Shown here in pieces: positions 52,876 through 60,902 of a stretch of 64,000 nucleotides of DNA (position 1 is its first letter; every line of letters begins with the position of its first letter). Where the stretch lies: positions 1 to 64,000 of the forward strand of contig NZ_FMZJ01000018.1 in assembly GCF_900101455.1 (NCBI RefSeq), read 5' to 3'. The notes under the pieces were generated by a model. That model worked only from the letters and a program-made list of their open reading frames with translations. It had not been told where the DNA came from and did not search any database. Source of the stretch: Sphingomonas sp. YR710. Its GTDB lineage: Bacteria; Pseudomonadota; Alphaproteobacteria; Sphingomonadales; Sphingomonadaceae. The position numbers and the translations under genes are program-made.

Positions 52876-54306
52876 TTACGCTGCCGTTCCGCCCACGGTG
52901 AGCGCGGAGATCATCACAGTAGGCTGGCCGACCCCAGCCGGCACCGACTGACCACCTTTGCCGCAGATGCCAACGCCCTCGTCAAGCGCCATGTCGTTGC
53001 CGATCGCCGTCACCTTGGTGAGCACCGAAGGCCCATCGCCGATCAACGTCGCGCCCTTGATCGGCACGGTGATCTTGCCATTCTCGATCTTGTACGCCTC
53101 GGTGCACGAGAAGACGAACTTGCCGCTGGTAATATCGACCTGCCCGCCGCCGAAGCTCTTCGCATAGATGCCATTGCCGGCGCGGGCGATGATTTCGGCC
53201 GGATCGTCATTGCCGCCATACATGAAAGTGTTGGTCATCCGCGGCATCGGCGCATGCGCATAGCTTTCGCGGCGGCCATTGCCGGTGGGGGCGACCCCCA
53301 TCAAGCGGGCATTGAGCCGATCGTGGATATAGCCCTTCAATATGCCGTCCTCGATCAGCACGTTGCACTGGGTGGGGGTGCCCTCGTCATCGATGGTCAG
53401 CGATCCGCGGCGATCCGCGATCGAGCCATCGTCGACGACGGTCACGCCGGGGGCCGCCACCCGCTCGCCGATCCGGCCGGAAAAGGCCGATGTGCCCTTG
53501 CGGTTGAAATCGCCTTCGAGGCCGTGGCCGATCGCCTCGTGGAGCAGCACGCCGGGCCAGCCGGGGCCGCACACCACCGTCATCTCGCCGGCGGGAGCGG
53601 CGACAGCATCGAGATTGACGAGCGCCTGGTGCAGCGCCTCATCGATCGCACGGTTCCAGGTGACGGGTTCAAACAGCCGATCGTACAGGAAGCGGCCGCC
53701 GGTGCCGAAATATCCGGTCTCCCGCCGGCCATTCTGCTCGACGACGATCGACACGTTGAGCCGCACCAGCGGCCGCACGTCGAACGCCACGAAACCATCG
53801 GGCCGAACGATCTCGACGACGCTCCACGAGCCGGAGATGCCGACCGACACCTGCACGACGCGCGGATCGCGCGCGCGCGCCGCAGCGTCGACCTCCTGGC
53901 ACAGGGCCACCTTCCGGGCGAAGGGGATCAGACTGAGCGGATCCTCGCCCGTATAGAGCGCACTGTTGGTGCGGCGCGGGGCCGGCGAACGGCCGGCCTT
54001 CGCGGGATCGAGCAAAGTCATCGTCTCGCCCGCGCGGCGGATCGCCGATTCGGAGAGTTCATTGGCATGGGCGAAGGCGGTGGTTTCGCCGGATACGCCG
54101 CGCAGGCCGAAGCCGGCCTGGGTGTTGAAATCGGCGGTCTTCAGCCGCCCGTCATCGAAGCCGAAGCTCTCCGACGCCATATATTGAAGGTAAAGCTCGC
54201 CATCGTCGCAATTTTTCAGCGTTTCGGTGGTCACACGCAACGCCGCGTCGGGATCGAGCGTGTCGCGATAGAGGAAGCGGCGGGGATCGGAGAGCATGAT
54301 GGTCAT
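52876..54306 (-). CDS. tldD: Metalloprotease TldD
   Basis: The 476-residue protein has the metal-binding LLHEAIGHGLEGDFNRKGTS (HExxxH), typical N-terminal LYLQYMASESFGFDDGRLK, and C-terminal IKGATLIGDGPSVLTKVTAI. With TldE/PmbA it forms a heterodimeric protease that trims peptides such as microcin B17 precursor and CcdA. tldE is not in the window. It lies between a small zinc-finger gene (18 nt upstream) and the patatin gene. Confidence 0.95.
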   Translation of the reverse strand: MTIMLSDPRRFLYRDTLDPDAALRVTTETLKNCDDGELYLQYMASESFGFDDGRLKTADFNTQAGFGLRGVSGETTAFAHANELSESAIRRAGETMTLLDPAKAGRSPAPRRTNSALYTGEDPLSLIPFARKVALCQEVDAAARARDPRVVQVSVGISGSWSVVEIVRPDGFVAFDVRPLVRLNVSIVVEQNGRRETGYFGTGGRFLYDRLFEPVTWNRAIDEALHQALVNLDAVAAPAGEMTVVCGPGWPGVLLHEAIGHGLEGDFNRKGTSAFSGRIGERVAAPGVTVVDDGSIADRRGSLTIDDEGTPTQCNVLIEDGILKGYIHDRLNARLMGVAPTGNGRRESYAHAPMPRMTNTFMYGGNDDPAEIIARAGNGIYAKSFGGGQVDITSGKFVFSCTEAYKIENGKITVPIKGATLIGDGPSVLTKVTAIGNDMALDEGVGICGKGGQSVPAGVGQPTVMISALTVGGTAA

Positions 54307-54324
54307 GCCACAGATATAGGCGCC

Positions 54325-54540
54325 TTAAGCGTGCGATCCAGTATGATCCGCAGGTCCGCCGATCAAAATGAAATGCCGGTCGCAATAACCGCAATCGGCC
54401 GCACCCGATTCGTCGATCTGGATGAACACCCGCGGGTGGCCGAGAGCGGCCCCGCCCGGAATATCGCTGGCGCCGTCGCAGGATATGCGGGCCGTGGTGA
54501 CGCGGACGGTTTCGGGCATGTTGGCGGGCGCGGTGCTCAT
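54325..54540 (-). CDS. Zinc-finger (zf-CHCC, NDUFS6-like) domain protein
   Basis: The 71-residue protein has Cys in RISCDGASDIPG, His in ALGHPRVFIQI and the pair CGYCDRHF, the C-H-C-C pattern of the zf-CHCC family to which mitochondrial complex I subunit NDUFS6 belongs. ATG 54540 starts at MSTAPANMPET; a longer frame adds 12 residues. It is probably the first gene of an operon with tldD and the patatin. Confidence 0.85.
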   Translation of the reverse strand: MSTAPANMPETVRVTTARISCDGASDIPGGAALGHPRVFIQIDESGAADCGYCDRHFILIGGPADHTGSHA

Positions 54541-54617
54541 GAGCAGCCGATTAGCAAGCGCCGGGGCGGCACGCAATCCGGGGATGCGCGATCATGCCGA
54601 TTGTGAGAGAGCCCCGA

Positions 54618-55031
54618 TCAGACGGACAAGACCTCAACCGAGCGCCGCCGGGCGGCTGCGACAAGGTCGTTATCGCATGATGCCAAAGGCCACCGTTTTC
54701 GCACGGCGAGCTCGAGATATGCGGCGTCATAAGGCGTGAGGCCTTGTTCGCGCGAAAGCGTATGGGTTGCACCCCAGGCGTGGATATCCGTTTCGTCATC
54801 GATGGCGAGCCCCAGACGCTCGAGACGAGTGAGCGACTGATCGACAAAAGCTTCGTCGCAGCGGCCGCGGCGGACTGCGTTGCGGAGCACATTCGCGACT
54901 TCCAGCCTCCACAAAGACGGGACGACCGCGCCTTCGGCGACGATACGTAACAGGACATTATGCGCGGCTTCGGTGCGCTCATCCTCGAACAGCCAGCTAA
55001 TCGCCATCGATGCATCGAGGACGACTGTCAC
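54618..55031 (-). CDS. vapC: VapC-like PIN-domain toxin, second module
   Basis: The 137-residue protein starts VVLDASMAISWLFEDE (first PIN Asp), has LWRLEVANVLRNAVRRGR with the conserved Glu, and TPYDAAYLELAVRKRWPLAS with the later Asp, followed by CDNDL. This is the VapC subgroup with a D-A-S start, probably a Mg-dependent tRNase. GTG 55031 overlaps the antitoxin stop (GTGA). Confidence 0.88.
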   Translation of the reverse strand: MTVVLDASMAISWLFEDERTEAAHNVLLRIVAEGAVVPSLWRLEVANVLRNAVRRGRCDEAFVDQSLTRLERLGLAIDDETDIHAWGATHTLSREQGLTPYDAAYLELAVRKRWPLASCDNDLVAAARRRSVEVLSV

Positions 55032-55294
55032 CCCCGCCGTCCCTCGTCGAGCAAATCCCTGATCGACAGGCCGCCGAGCGAACGCGCCTTGCTTTCGGCG
55101 ATGATTTCAGCCGCCGCATTCTCGGCATCCCTGCGGCTTTGGGCGTGTGCGGCCGACCGACGAATGAGGATATCGCCATCCTGGGTTTCGATCTCGACCT
55201 GCTCGCCATCACTCAGGCCAGATGCCCGTGCGACGTCGAAAGGCACACGAATGGCGAGATTTTTGCCCCATTTGCCGACGATCACCTGGGTCAT
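55028..55294 (-). CDS. vapB: AbrB/MazE-type antitoxin, second module
   Basis: The 88-residue protein begins TQVIVGKWGKNLAIRVPFDV, the SpoVT/AbrB swapped-hairpin DNA-binding motif, followed by SGLSDGEQVEIETQDGDILI and a C-terminal helix ending SIRDLLDEGRRG that should bind the toxin. The 4-nt overlap with the PIN gene and matched size support a vapBC module. Confidence 0.85.
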   Translation of the reverse strand: MTQVIVGKWGKNLAIRVPFDVARASGLSDGEQVEIETQDGDILIRRSAAHAQSRRDAENAAAEIIAESKARSLGGLSIRDLLDEGRRG

Positions 55295-55380
55295 TGCGAT
55301 AGCTCCATGGCGTTTGGAATATTCTGGCATATCCCCAACCCCAAAGACAAGGCAATTGCGGCATCATCGACGAACGGATG

Positions 55381-55779
55381 TTACCGCGCCATCGCCCGCG
55401 CCATGCCGCCAAGCGCGTCGCCCATCCGCCGCCCGAGGTTGAAGTCCACTTCGGATTCGGCGATCGCCCGCGTCATCGCATCAATCCACTGGTCCGCCGT
55501 CGTCGCTTCGATCGCCATCCTGCCGTGCGCCGACATGATGCAGGCCCCCGGCCGCTGCGCGAACCAGTCGCGCGGTCCGCCGAGCCAGGCGCTGAGAAAG
55601 CCGGCCAGCGAATCGCGCATCGGCGCGAGATCGGGTGCATGGAGCGCGCGCAGATCGGCGTAACGATCGTCCTGTTCCATCAGATCGTAGAAGCGATCGA
55701 CGATGGCACGCACGACACGGGCGCCACCGATCATCTCATAAGGCGTCCTCGACAGGATCGCGGTATCGGCCTCGGCCAT
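55381..55779 (-). CDS. Group II-like truncated haemoglobin
   Basis: The 132-residue protein fits the 2/2 globin pattern: YEMIGGARVVRAIVDRFYDL, MEQDDRYADLRALHAPDLAP, LAGFLSAWLGGPRDWFAQRP and the helix with WIDAMTRAIAES. A Trp in the G helix is typical of group II. It probably binds oxygen or NO for detoxification. It is monocistronic. The gap 55780-56051 upstream shows no gene. Confidence 0.85.
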   Translation of the reverse strand: MAEADTAILSRTPYEMIGGARVVRAIVDRFYDLMEQDDRYADLRALHAPDLAPMRDSLAGFLSAWLGGPRDWFAQRPGACIMSAHGRMAIEATTADQWIDAMTRAIAESEVDFNLGRRMGDALGGMARAMAR

Positions 55780-56051
55780 TCTCTCACCGTCCTTTTATGC
55801 AAGGGTAGTGCGTGCACATGGCATCGGCAGACTCCCCGCGCTTTGATTCAGGTCATGATCGTGACGACGAACGGCCCGAATTTTCAGATGAGGGGCCAGC
55901 CGGCCGATGGTGTCTCAGGGGCAGAAGCGAGTTCCTCGAGAGATTTGCTTTGCCCACCCGAACACCTCGGTTTGCGCCGGGACAAAATGCGGGCGAGGCG
56001 CCACCGCAACGCCACCCCCTTGCCGGATCGCAAGGGAAATGGAGCAACATC

Positions 56052-56873
56052 ATGTCCTTTGCCCTTTCCAACACCCTGCCTCCCCACCGGGCTTTGATCC
56101 TCGCCGCGATCGCTCTCGCGACGTCGGGTTGCCAGAGTGGCCCCGCCGCACGATCGGGCTTTCTCTCCAGCTATGCCACCCTGCCCGCGCCGGAAAAGAA
56201 CAGGAAAGCGTCAGCCTATCATCGCGACGACGCGGCTTCGGATGCGATCCGGACGGTCTTCATCCAGCCCGCCGAGATCGCTCCCGACATCGAAACAAAA
56301 CTGACCGCCGAAGAAAAGGCCATGGTGCTGCACGAGGTCAACCGGCAGATCTGCTTCGAGATCAGCGAGCGCTTCCTGATCGCACAGACGCCCGGCCCTG
56401 ACGCTTCGACGATCAGGACCGCAATCGTCCGCCTGCAATCGAACAGCCGGGTTGGCTCGGTGGTTGCGGCGGCCGTCGACTTCGTCAATCCGGTGCCGGT
56501 CGTCAAATTCCGCCTGCCGTCATCGACTGGCGGCCTTGCCGTCGAATCCGAATTGCTGGCGCCCGACGGTCGGCAGGTCGCCGCGATGCTGTGGGCGCGT
56601 AATGTGGAGATCGCCGGCCGGACCAAGCCGTCCCTGTCGCGCGCGGGTGATGCCCTGCAACTCGCCGAGCCGCTGGGCGACACCGTCGCCAAGGCTTTTG
56701 CGAGCGAAAATCGTCCGAAGATCAAGACGGACAAGCCTGGGCCCTGCGACCATTTCGGATCACGCAAAAACATCGGCCGAACCGTTGCCAACGGCTTTGT
56801 GGGCGGCGTCACCGGTCTCTATATGCCCCAGGTCGCCGGGACGAGTGTTTCACAGAAGGAAACGCTTGACTGA
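56052..56873 (+). CDS. DUF3313 family lipoprotein
   Basis: The 273-residue protein has a lipoprotein signal with lipobox LATSGC, then SGFLSSYATLPAPEKNRKAS, typical of DUF3313 proteins (FL-x-x-Y-x-x-L). Family hallmarks YHRDDAASDAIRTVFIQPAE and VAAAVDFVNPVPVV follow. It should sit in the outer membrane facing the periplasm. ATG 56052 follows GGAG (56041-56044). Function is not established. Confidence 0.82.
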   Translation: MSFALSNTLPPHRALILAAIALATSGCQSGPAARSGFLSSYATLPAPEKNRKASAYHRDDAASDAIRTVFIQPAEIAPDIETKLTAEEKAMVLHEVNRQICFEISERFLIAQTPGPDASTIRTAIVRLQSNSRVGSVVAAAVDFVNPVPVVKFRLPSSTGGLAVESELLAPDGRQVAAMLWARNVEIAGRTKPSLSRAGDALQLAEPLGDTVAKAFASENRPKIKTDKPGPCDHFGSRKNIGRTVANGFVGGVTGLYMPQVAGTSVSQKETLD

Positions 56874-56882
56874 CTCGCCCGG

Positions 56883-56929
56883 AGAGTCTGTTTGCAAATG
56901 CGCCTTTGGCGCATTTGCAAACAGACTCT
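56883..56929. terminator. Long perfect hairpin between convergent genes, probable bidirectional terminator
   Basis: A 22-bp perfect stem (56883-56904 with 56908-56929) closes on a 3-nt loop TTT. It lies 10 nt after the lipoprotein stop and 18 nt before the receptor stop codon on the other strand, so it can serve both. There is no T-tract on either side, so termination is inferred from the very stable stem and position. Confidence 0.65.
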
Positions 56930-56946
56930 GACGCCAAGGCCTGATC

Positions 56947-59169
56947 TCAGAACATATAGCCCAGCTTGACGCCATATGTTGCCGGTTTCGAATAAGTGAC
57001 CGCCGTCGCGGTTCCCGAAATCAGGATGCCCGCAATATAGGTCTCATTCAGGATATTGTTTCCCCAGATCGTCAAGCGCCAGCGCTGATCCGGCGTGGTA
57101 TAGCTCATGCTGCCGTTGACGACGGTGAAGGCCGGCTGGACGGTGTTGCTCGAAACGTCATGGTACATCTTGGCGGTATAGGAGCCGGTGACGTTGACGG
57201 TCAGCTTGCCGCCATTGGCGATCGCCGTCTCATAGGCGACGGTGCCGTTCGCCTGCACCCGCGGCGTGCGGATCATCGGATGGCCAGAGGCATCGAAGAT
57301 GAACGACGTGTTGCCACCGATCGGAACCCCATTGGCGTCGGTGGTCGGACGGAAGCCCTGCGCGCCGGGGAAGCTTTTATACTCGCCATGGACATAGCCC
57401 AGGCCGCCGCGCAGCGTCAGGCCCGCCAGCGGCCGGGCGGTGACATTGGCTTCGAAGCCGTAAATCTCCGCCTTGGCCGCGTTGCGCAGGATCAGCGTCG
57501 TCGGAGTCGTGCCGAACGAGAGCTGCTGGAGGTTCTTGTAATCATAATAATATGCCGCTGTGTCGAACGAAAATACCGATGACAGCGAACCCTTCATGCC
57601 GACTTCGAATGCGTCGACGGTTTCCGGCTTGACCGCGTCCACCTGCAGGCCGTTGGAGTTGAACACGCCGGACTTGAAGCCCCGGCTGTAGCTTGCATAA
57701 GCATTGAGCGTGGGCGTGACCGCATAACGCAGCGCGACGCGGGGCGTGAAGCTCGAAAAGGATTCCGACGGGCTGACCTGGGCCGCCGTGTTGGGCAGGC
57801 CGGTGGCAACGACGATGGTCGTACCGGTATAAGAAGGCCTGTCGTTACTGTAGCGACCGCCCGCAACCGCGGTCAGCCGATCGGTGATGCGGTAGGTCAA
57901 TTCGGCGAAAACGGCATAGGCCTTGATGTCGACGTCGGGAATGAAGCGTCCCGCGGTGAGCGGCGGCGAATCCGACGGCACGAACAGGCCGCCGAACGTA
58001 TTGCTCCTGAAAAAGCCATGTTCCCTGTAGTAGGTTCCCCCCACCAGCCAGCTCAACGGGCCCTGGTTCGTCGACGTCAGCGTCAGATCCTGCGAGACCA
58101 TGTCGGTGCCGAAATTGATCTTCGTCTGCAGGTTCGCCGCCGGCGTAAGATCGGAGTCGGTGAAGACGAACTGCCGCGCATTCGAGAAGGCGGTTAAAGA
58201 CGTCAGCTTCGCGAAGCCCAGATCATGCTCGATGTTGAGGCTGCCGCCATAGACCTTCACCTGATTGACGTTCTCCACGGTGAGCGCCGACGTATTGGGT
58301 TCATTGGCGAGGAGAATGTTTGGGACGGTCCTGCGGATCACGGTATTGCCGTTGAGCGGCTGGTTGCCGAAGCTGCTGAGATCGTTGCTCCACCGATAAT
58401 AGCCGCTGACGAGAATCTGCGTCGCAGGATCGGGCTCGAACAGCAGCTTGCCGCGCACGCTGTGCGAGCGGAGATAGCCGACATCGCGGTTGAGGAAGAT
58501 ATCGCGGCGGAAACCGTCATTGCGCGTGAAATTTCCGGACAGGCTGACAGCCAACTTGTCGGACAGCGGGGTGGAAACGAAGCCGTTCAGCTCCACTTCG
58601 TTGAAGCGGCCATAGCCGACGCTGAACTTGCCGGTCGCCGCATTGAGCGATGGCTTGAGCGTGGTGATGCTGATCGCGCCGCCTGCGGCGTTTCGGCCGA
58701 ACAGCGTGCCCTGCGGACCCTTGAGAACTTCGATCCGGTCGATATCCTCGAAGCGGAGAAAGTTGGCGGCCTGGAAAGGCTGATAGACACCATCGATATA
58801 GATGGCGACGTTCGAACTGTCGCCGACCGACCCGCCGGTCGAACCGATGCCGCGGATCAGCGGCTGCGCGGATGAACCGAATTGCTGAAAATTGAGGCCG
58901 GGCGTAACCTGCATCAGCCCGCGCGCATCGGTGACACCGGTCTTGGCCAGGCTCTCGCTGTTGAAAGCGGTGATCGAGATCGGCACATCGCGCAGCAACT
59001 CGCTGCGGCGCTGCGCGGTCACGATGATGTCCTGCGAGGAGGGTTCCTGGGCCGGGCTTTGTGCATTCGCGGCCGATGCCACCGCGGGGGCGGCCTGAGC
59101 ATAGACCGCGCCATGCGCCGCGCAGGCGGCCACGGCGCCAAGCAAGGCTGTTCTGGGCATGTTCGGCAT
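56947..59169 (-). CDS. TonB-dependent outer-membrane receptor
   Basis: The 740-residue protein has a signal peptide (ALLGAVAACAAHGAVYAQAA), a TonB-box-like DIIVTAQRR, a plug domain (RDVPISITAFNSESLAKTGV, GVYQPFQAANFLRFEDIDRI and EVLKGPQGTLFGRNAAGGAI), and a beta-barrel ending in YGVKLGYMF with terminal Phe. Sphingomonads have many such receptors for siderophores, glycans or aromatic compounds; the substrate cannot be read here. GGTGAGGA precedes ATG 59169. The neighbouring genes give no substrate hint. Confidence 0.93.
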   Translation of the reverse strand: MPNMPRTALLGAVAACAAHGAVYAQAAPAVASAANAQSPAQEPSSQDIIVTAQRRSELLRDVPISITAFNSESLAKTGVTDARGLMQVTPGLNFQQFGSSAQPLIRGIGSTGGSVGDSSNVAIYIDGVYQPFQAANFLRFEDIDRIEVLKGPQGTLFGRNAAGGAISITTLKPSLNAATGKFSVGYGRFNEVELNGFVSTPLSDKLAVSLSGNFTRNDGFRRDIFLNRDVGYLRSHSVRGKLLFEPDPATQILVSGYYRWSNDLSSFGNQPLNGNTVIRRTVPNILLANEPNTSALTVENVNQVKVYGGSLNIEHDLGFAKLTSLTAFSNARQFVFTDSDLTPAANLQTKINFGTDMVSQDLTLTSTNQGPLSWLVGGTYYREHGFFRSNTFGGLFVPSDSPPLTAGRFIPDVDIKAYAVFAELTYRITDRLTAVAGGRYSNDRPSYTGTTIVVATGLPNTAAQVSPSESFSSFTPRVALRYAVTPTLNAYASYSRGFKSGVFNSNGLQVDAVKPETVDAFEVGMKGSLSSVFSFDTAAYYYDYKNLQQLSFGTTPTTLILRNAAKAEIYGFEANVTARPLAGLTLRGGLGYVHGEYKSFPGAQGFRPTTDANGVPIGGNTSFIFDASGHPMIRTPRVQANGTVAYETAIANGGKLTVNVTGSYTAKMYHDVSSNTVQPAFTVVNGSMSYTTPDQRWRLTIWGNNILNETYIAGILISGTATAVTYSKPATYGVKLGYMF

Positions 59170-59687
59170 ATATCCTCACCTTTTATTGTTATTCTTTATG
59201 TTGTTCTGGTTGCCGGGCCTTCGTTGGCCTCTCGCAACCACGCCTTCAAATATTTTGGCTTCGTCGTTGCCATATCGGCCGATATGGAACCGCGAAGCAT
59301 CGAACTTGAAGCGGCCCATTTCCGAACGACACGACAACAAAAATCAAGCGCGAACTGGTTGAAGGATAATTCATGCCGCCCAGGCATCGCCGGGATTCGG
59401 CATCTTCCACAGCAAATATATGGGTGCTTTTGTGTGAGCACCCCCTTTGGGAAGGTCATTTTGCCATAGCCTGACGTTCGGTTACTTCCCCAGATCTGGC
59501 TTGGGTAAGCCAGTGAACTTCATCTGGCCGATGATCTGATGACTTGTGCGGACGCGACTCCGGCGCGGACGGGGCGGACAGGCAGCCCGCTGCGCCGCGT
59601 TGCTTCCCTCTCAGCCGGAACCGCGAGCCCATGCCAGCGCATCGCCCACGCGCTTATCACGCATGGCCGCAAAATCGGCGAGCCGAC
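59170..59687. other. Intergenic region upstream of the TonB-dependent receptor
   Basis: About 520 nt carrying the receptor leader, an AT-rich patch near 59182-59215 that may be its promoter, and a 7-bp hairpin CTGGCTT-GGGT-AAGCCAG at 59496-59513. Short open frames here lack convincing composition, apart from the small overlapping frame at 59611-59706. Confidence 0.5.
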
Positions 59688-59706
59688 TTACCAGCGTTGC
59701 CACCAT
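59611..59706 (-). CDS. Possible 31-aa overlapping ORF or frameshifted tail of the next gene
   Basis: ATG 59706 opens a frame reading MVATLVSRLADFAAMRDKRV then GDALAWARGSG. It overlaps the 3' end of the upstream gene in another frame. The amphipathic, protein-like sequence could be a tiny coupled gene or the true C-terminus of the neighbour displaced by a frameshift. Evidence is weak. Confidence 0.25.
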   Translation of the reverse strand: MVATLVSRLADFAAMRDKRVGDALAWARGSG

Positions 59707-60032
59707 TGAGTAGCCACCTCAGCCTCCTCCGGATCGCTATCATCCGCATCGGCTCGCAATGCCGTGGTCGCGCTGCCCGCGACGGCGGCGCGAACCTCCC
59801 GTTCGATACGGTCGAGGCCGTCATACTCCGGCCAGAACCGAACACCGGCAACCGCGCGATGGCGCAGCTCGGTAACGAGATTCAGGGTGAACTGCGGATC
59901 GCCATCATAGCTGTCGGGCAATTTTTCCATGCTGTCGGCAAGCGCAGCGACGTCGGTTGCGGGAAAATCGCGCAACATTTCATCGGCCTCCGACCGGGCC
60001 CAGAATTCCGGTGTATCCCAAAGGCGGCTCAT
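59688..60032 (-). CDS. Hypothetical protein, 114 aa
   Basis: The acidic soluble protein begins MSRLWDTPEFWARSEADEML and continues with RFWPEYDGLDRIEREVRAAV; it ends DSDPEEAEVATQWWQRW. Composition is protein-like and there is no signal peptide. I do not recognise a family. The C-terminus may be affected by the overlapping frame described beside it. Confidence 0.6.
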   Translation of the reverse strand: MSRLWDTPEFWARSEADEMLRDFPATDVAALADSMEKLPDSYDGDPQFTLNLVTELRHRAVAGVRFWPEYDGLDRIEREVRAAVAGSATTALRADADDSDPEEAEVATQWWQRW

Positions 60033-60444
60033 GACTGAACTCCTCGCTCGTTTCGCGGTGGAAAGCGGCGGCCTGCCCGGCGGCTACCTCCTGATCCGAT
60101 TACGCACTGAAGCTGGAATAGAACAAAAAGAGAACATTGTCCAGCCACAGCAAGCGGCGGTCATTTTCGCGGCAAGGGTCAGCCCCAACCGTTAGAGAAC
60201 GGGGTGGCAAGAATCGACCGGAAAGGAGAGATGCGGCACTCGGCTCCCGGATGACCGGAGCTAGAAAATCCAGCCGTTCATGATGACCAGCTGAGATCGG
60301 GAGCAGCAGAGGATCGCGATCGGGCGACCTGCCTGCTGGGGCGAAGTCGCTGCTCGATCGGCGATCTTGGGTGGATTGCGCGGAACGACCGAATCCAGCG
60401 ACGGCAGCCGCCCCGACTCTCCTGCCCCGGTTCGCAGCTCGCGA
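60033..60444. other. Intergenic region between two hypothetical genes
   Basis: About 410 nt. I see no gene with convincing composition, no strong hairpin and no repeat shared with the rest of the window. Confidence 0.5.
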
Positions 60445-60765
60445 CTAATTGCCGTCCGCGTCGACCGTGAACACGACAGGCTTGCCTCGAGACGCGGGCT
60501 CCCACCCAGCCAGTAAAGCTGCACGAATTCCCCGAGAAACAATAGCGTCACTCACCTGGAGACGGCCCCGCTGCAGCCCCTTCAACAAGCGTTTCGGCGG
60601 GGGAAATTCCAGCAATGCTCCGCGCTGTGTGTCTTTCTGCAGCAAGGCGACTGTCATGCCCTTCCAGCCTTCGGACTCGGCCCATTGCGGCTCGCTCCGG
60701 AGTTCCCACTCATATTGGAGCCCATCGACGTCGACGATACCGGCAAGCCTGTGAATTTTAGTCAT
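60445..60765 (-). CDS. Hypothetical protein, 106 aa
   Basis: The soluble protein begins MTKIHRLAGIVDVDGLQYEW and includes ELRSEPQWAESEGWKGMTVA and KRLLKGLQRGRLQVSDAIVS, ending FTVDADGN. It looks like a compact alpha+beta domain of lineage-specific type. No motif points to a function. Confidence 0.6.
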   Translation of the reverse strand: MTKIHRLAGIVDVDGLQYEWELRSEPQWAESEGWKGMTVALLQKDTQRGALLEFPPPKRLLKGLQRGRLQVSDAIVSRGIRAALLAGWEPASRGKPVVFTVDADGN

Positions 60766-60902
60766 GTCGACACGCCTAGCACGTCTTCGTCTGCAAACCA
60801 GTCGATTGCGGTCGCTTGGAAGGCATCGGGACGAACGCCCGCGTTTATGGCCCCACCCAACTCATCGTCGACGGAAACCGACAGCGGCATTTTCCCGGCG
60901 GA

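Noticed and set aside
59196-59459. An 87-codon minus-strand frame upstream of the TonB receptor
   Set aside because: Composition is irregular, no ribosome-binding site is clear and it covers the likely receptor promoter.
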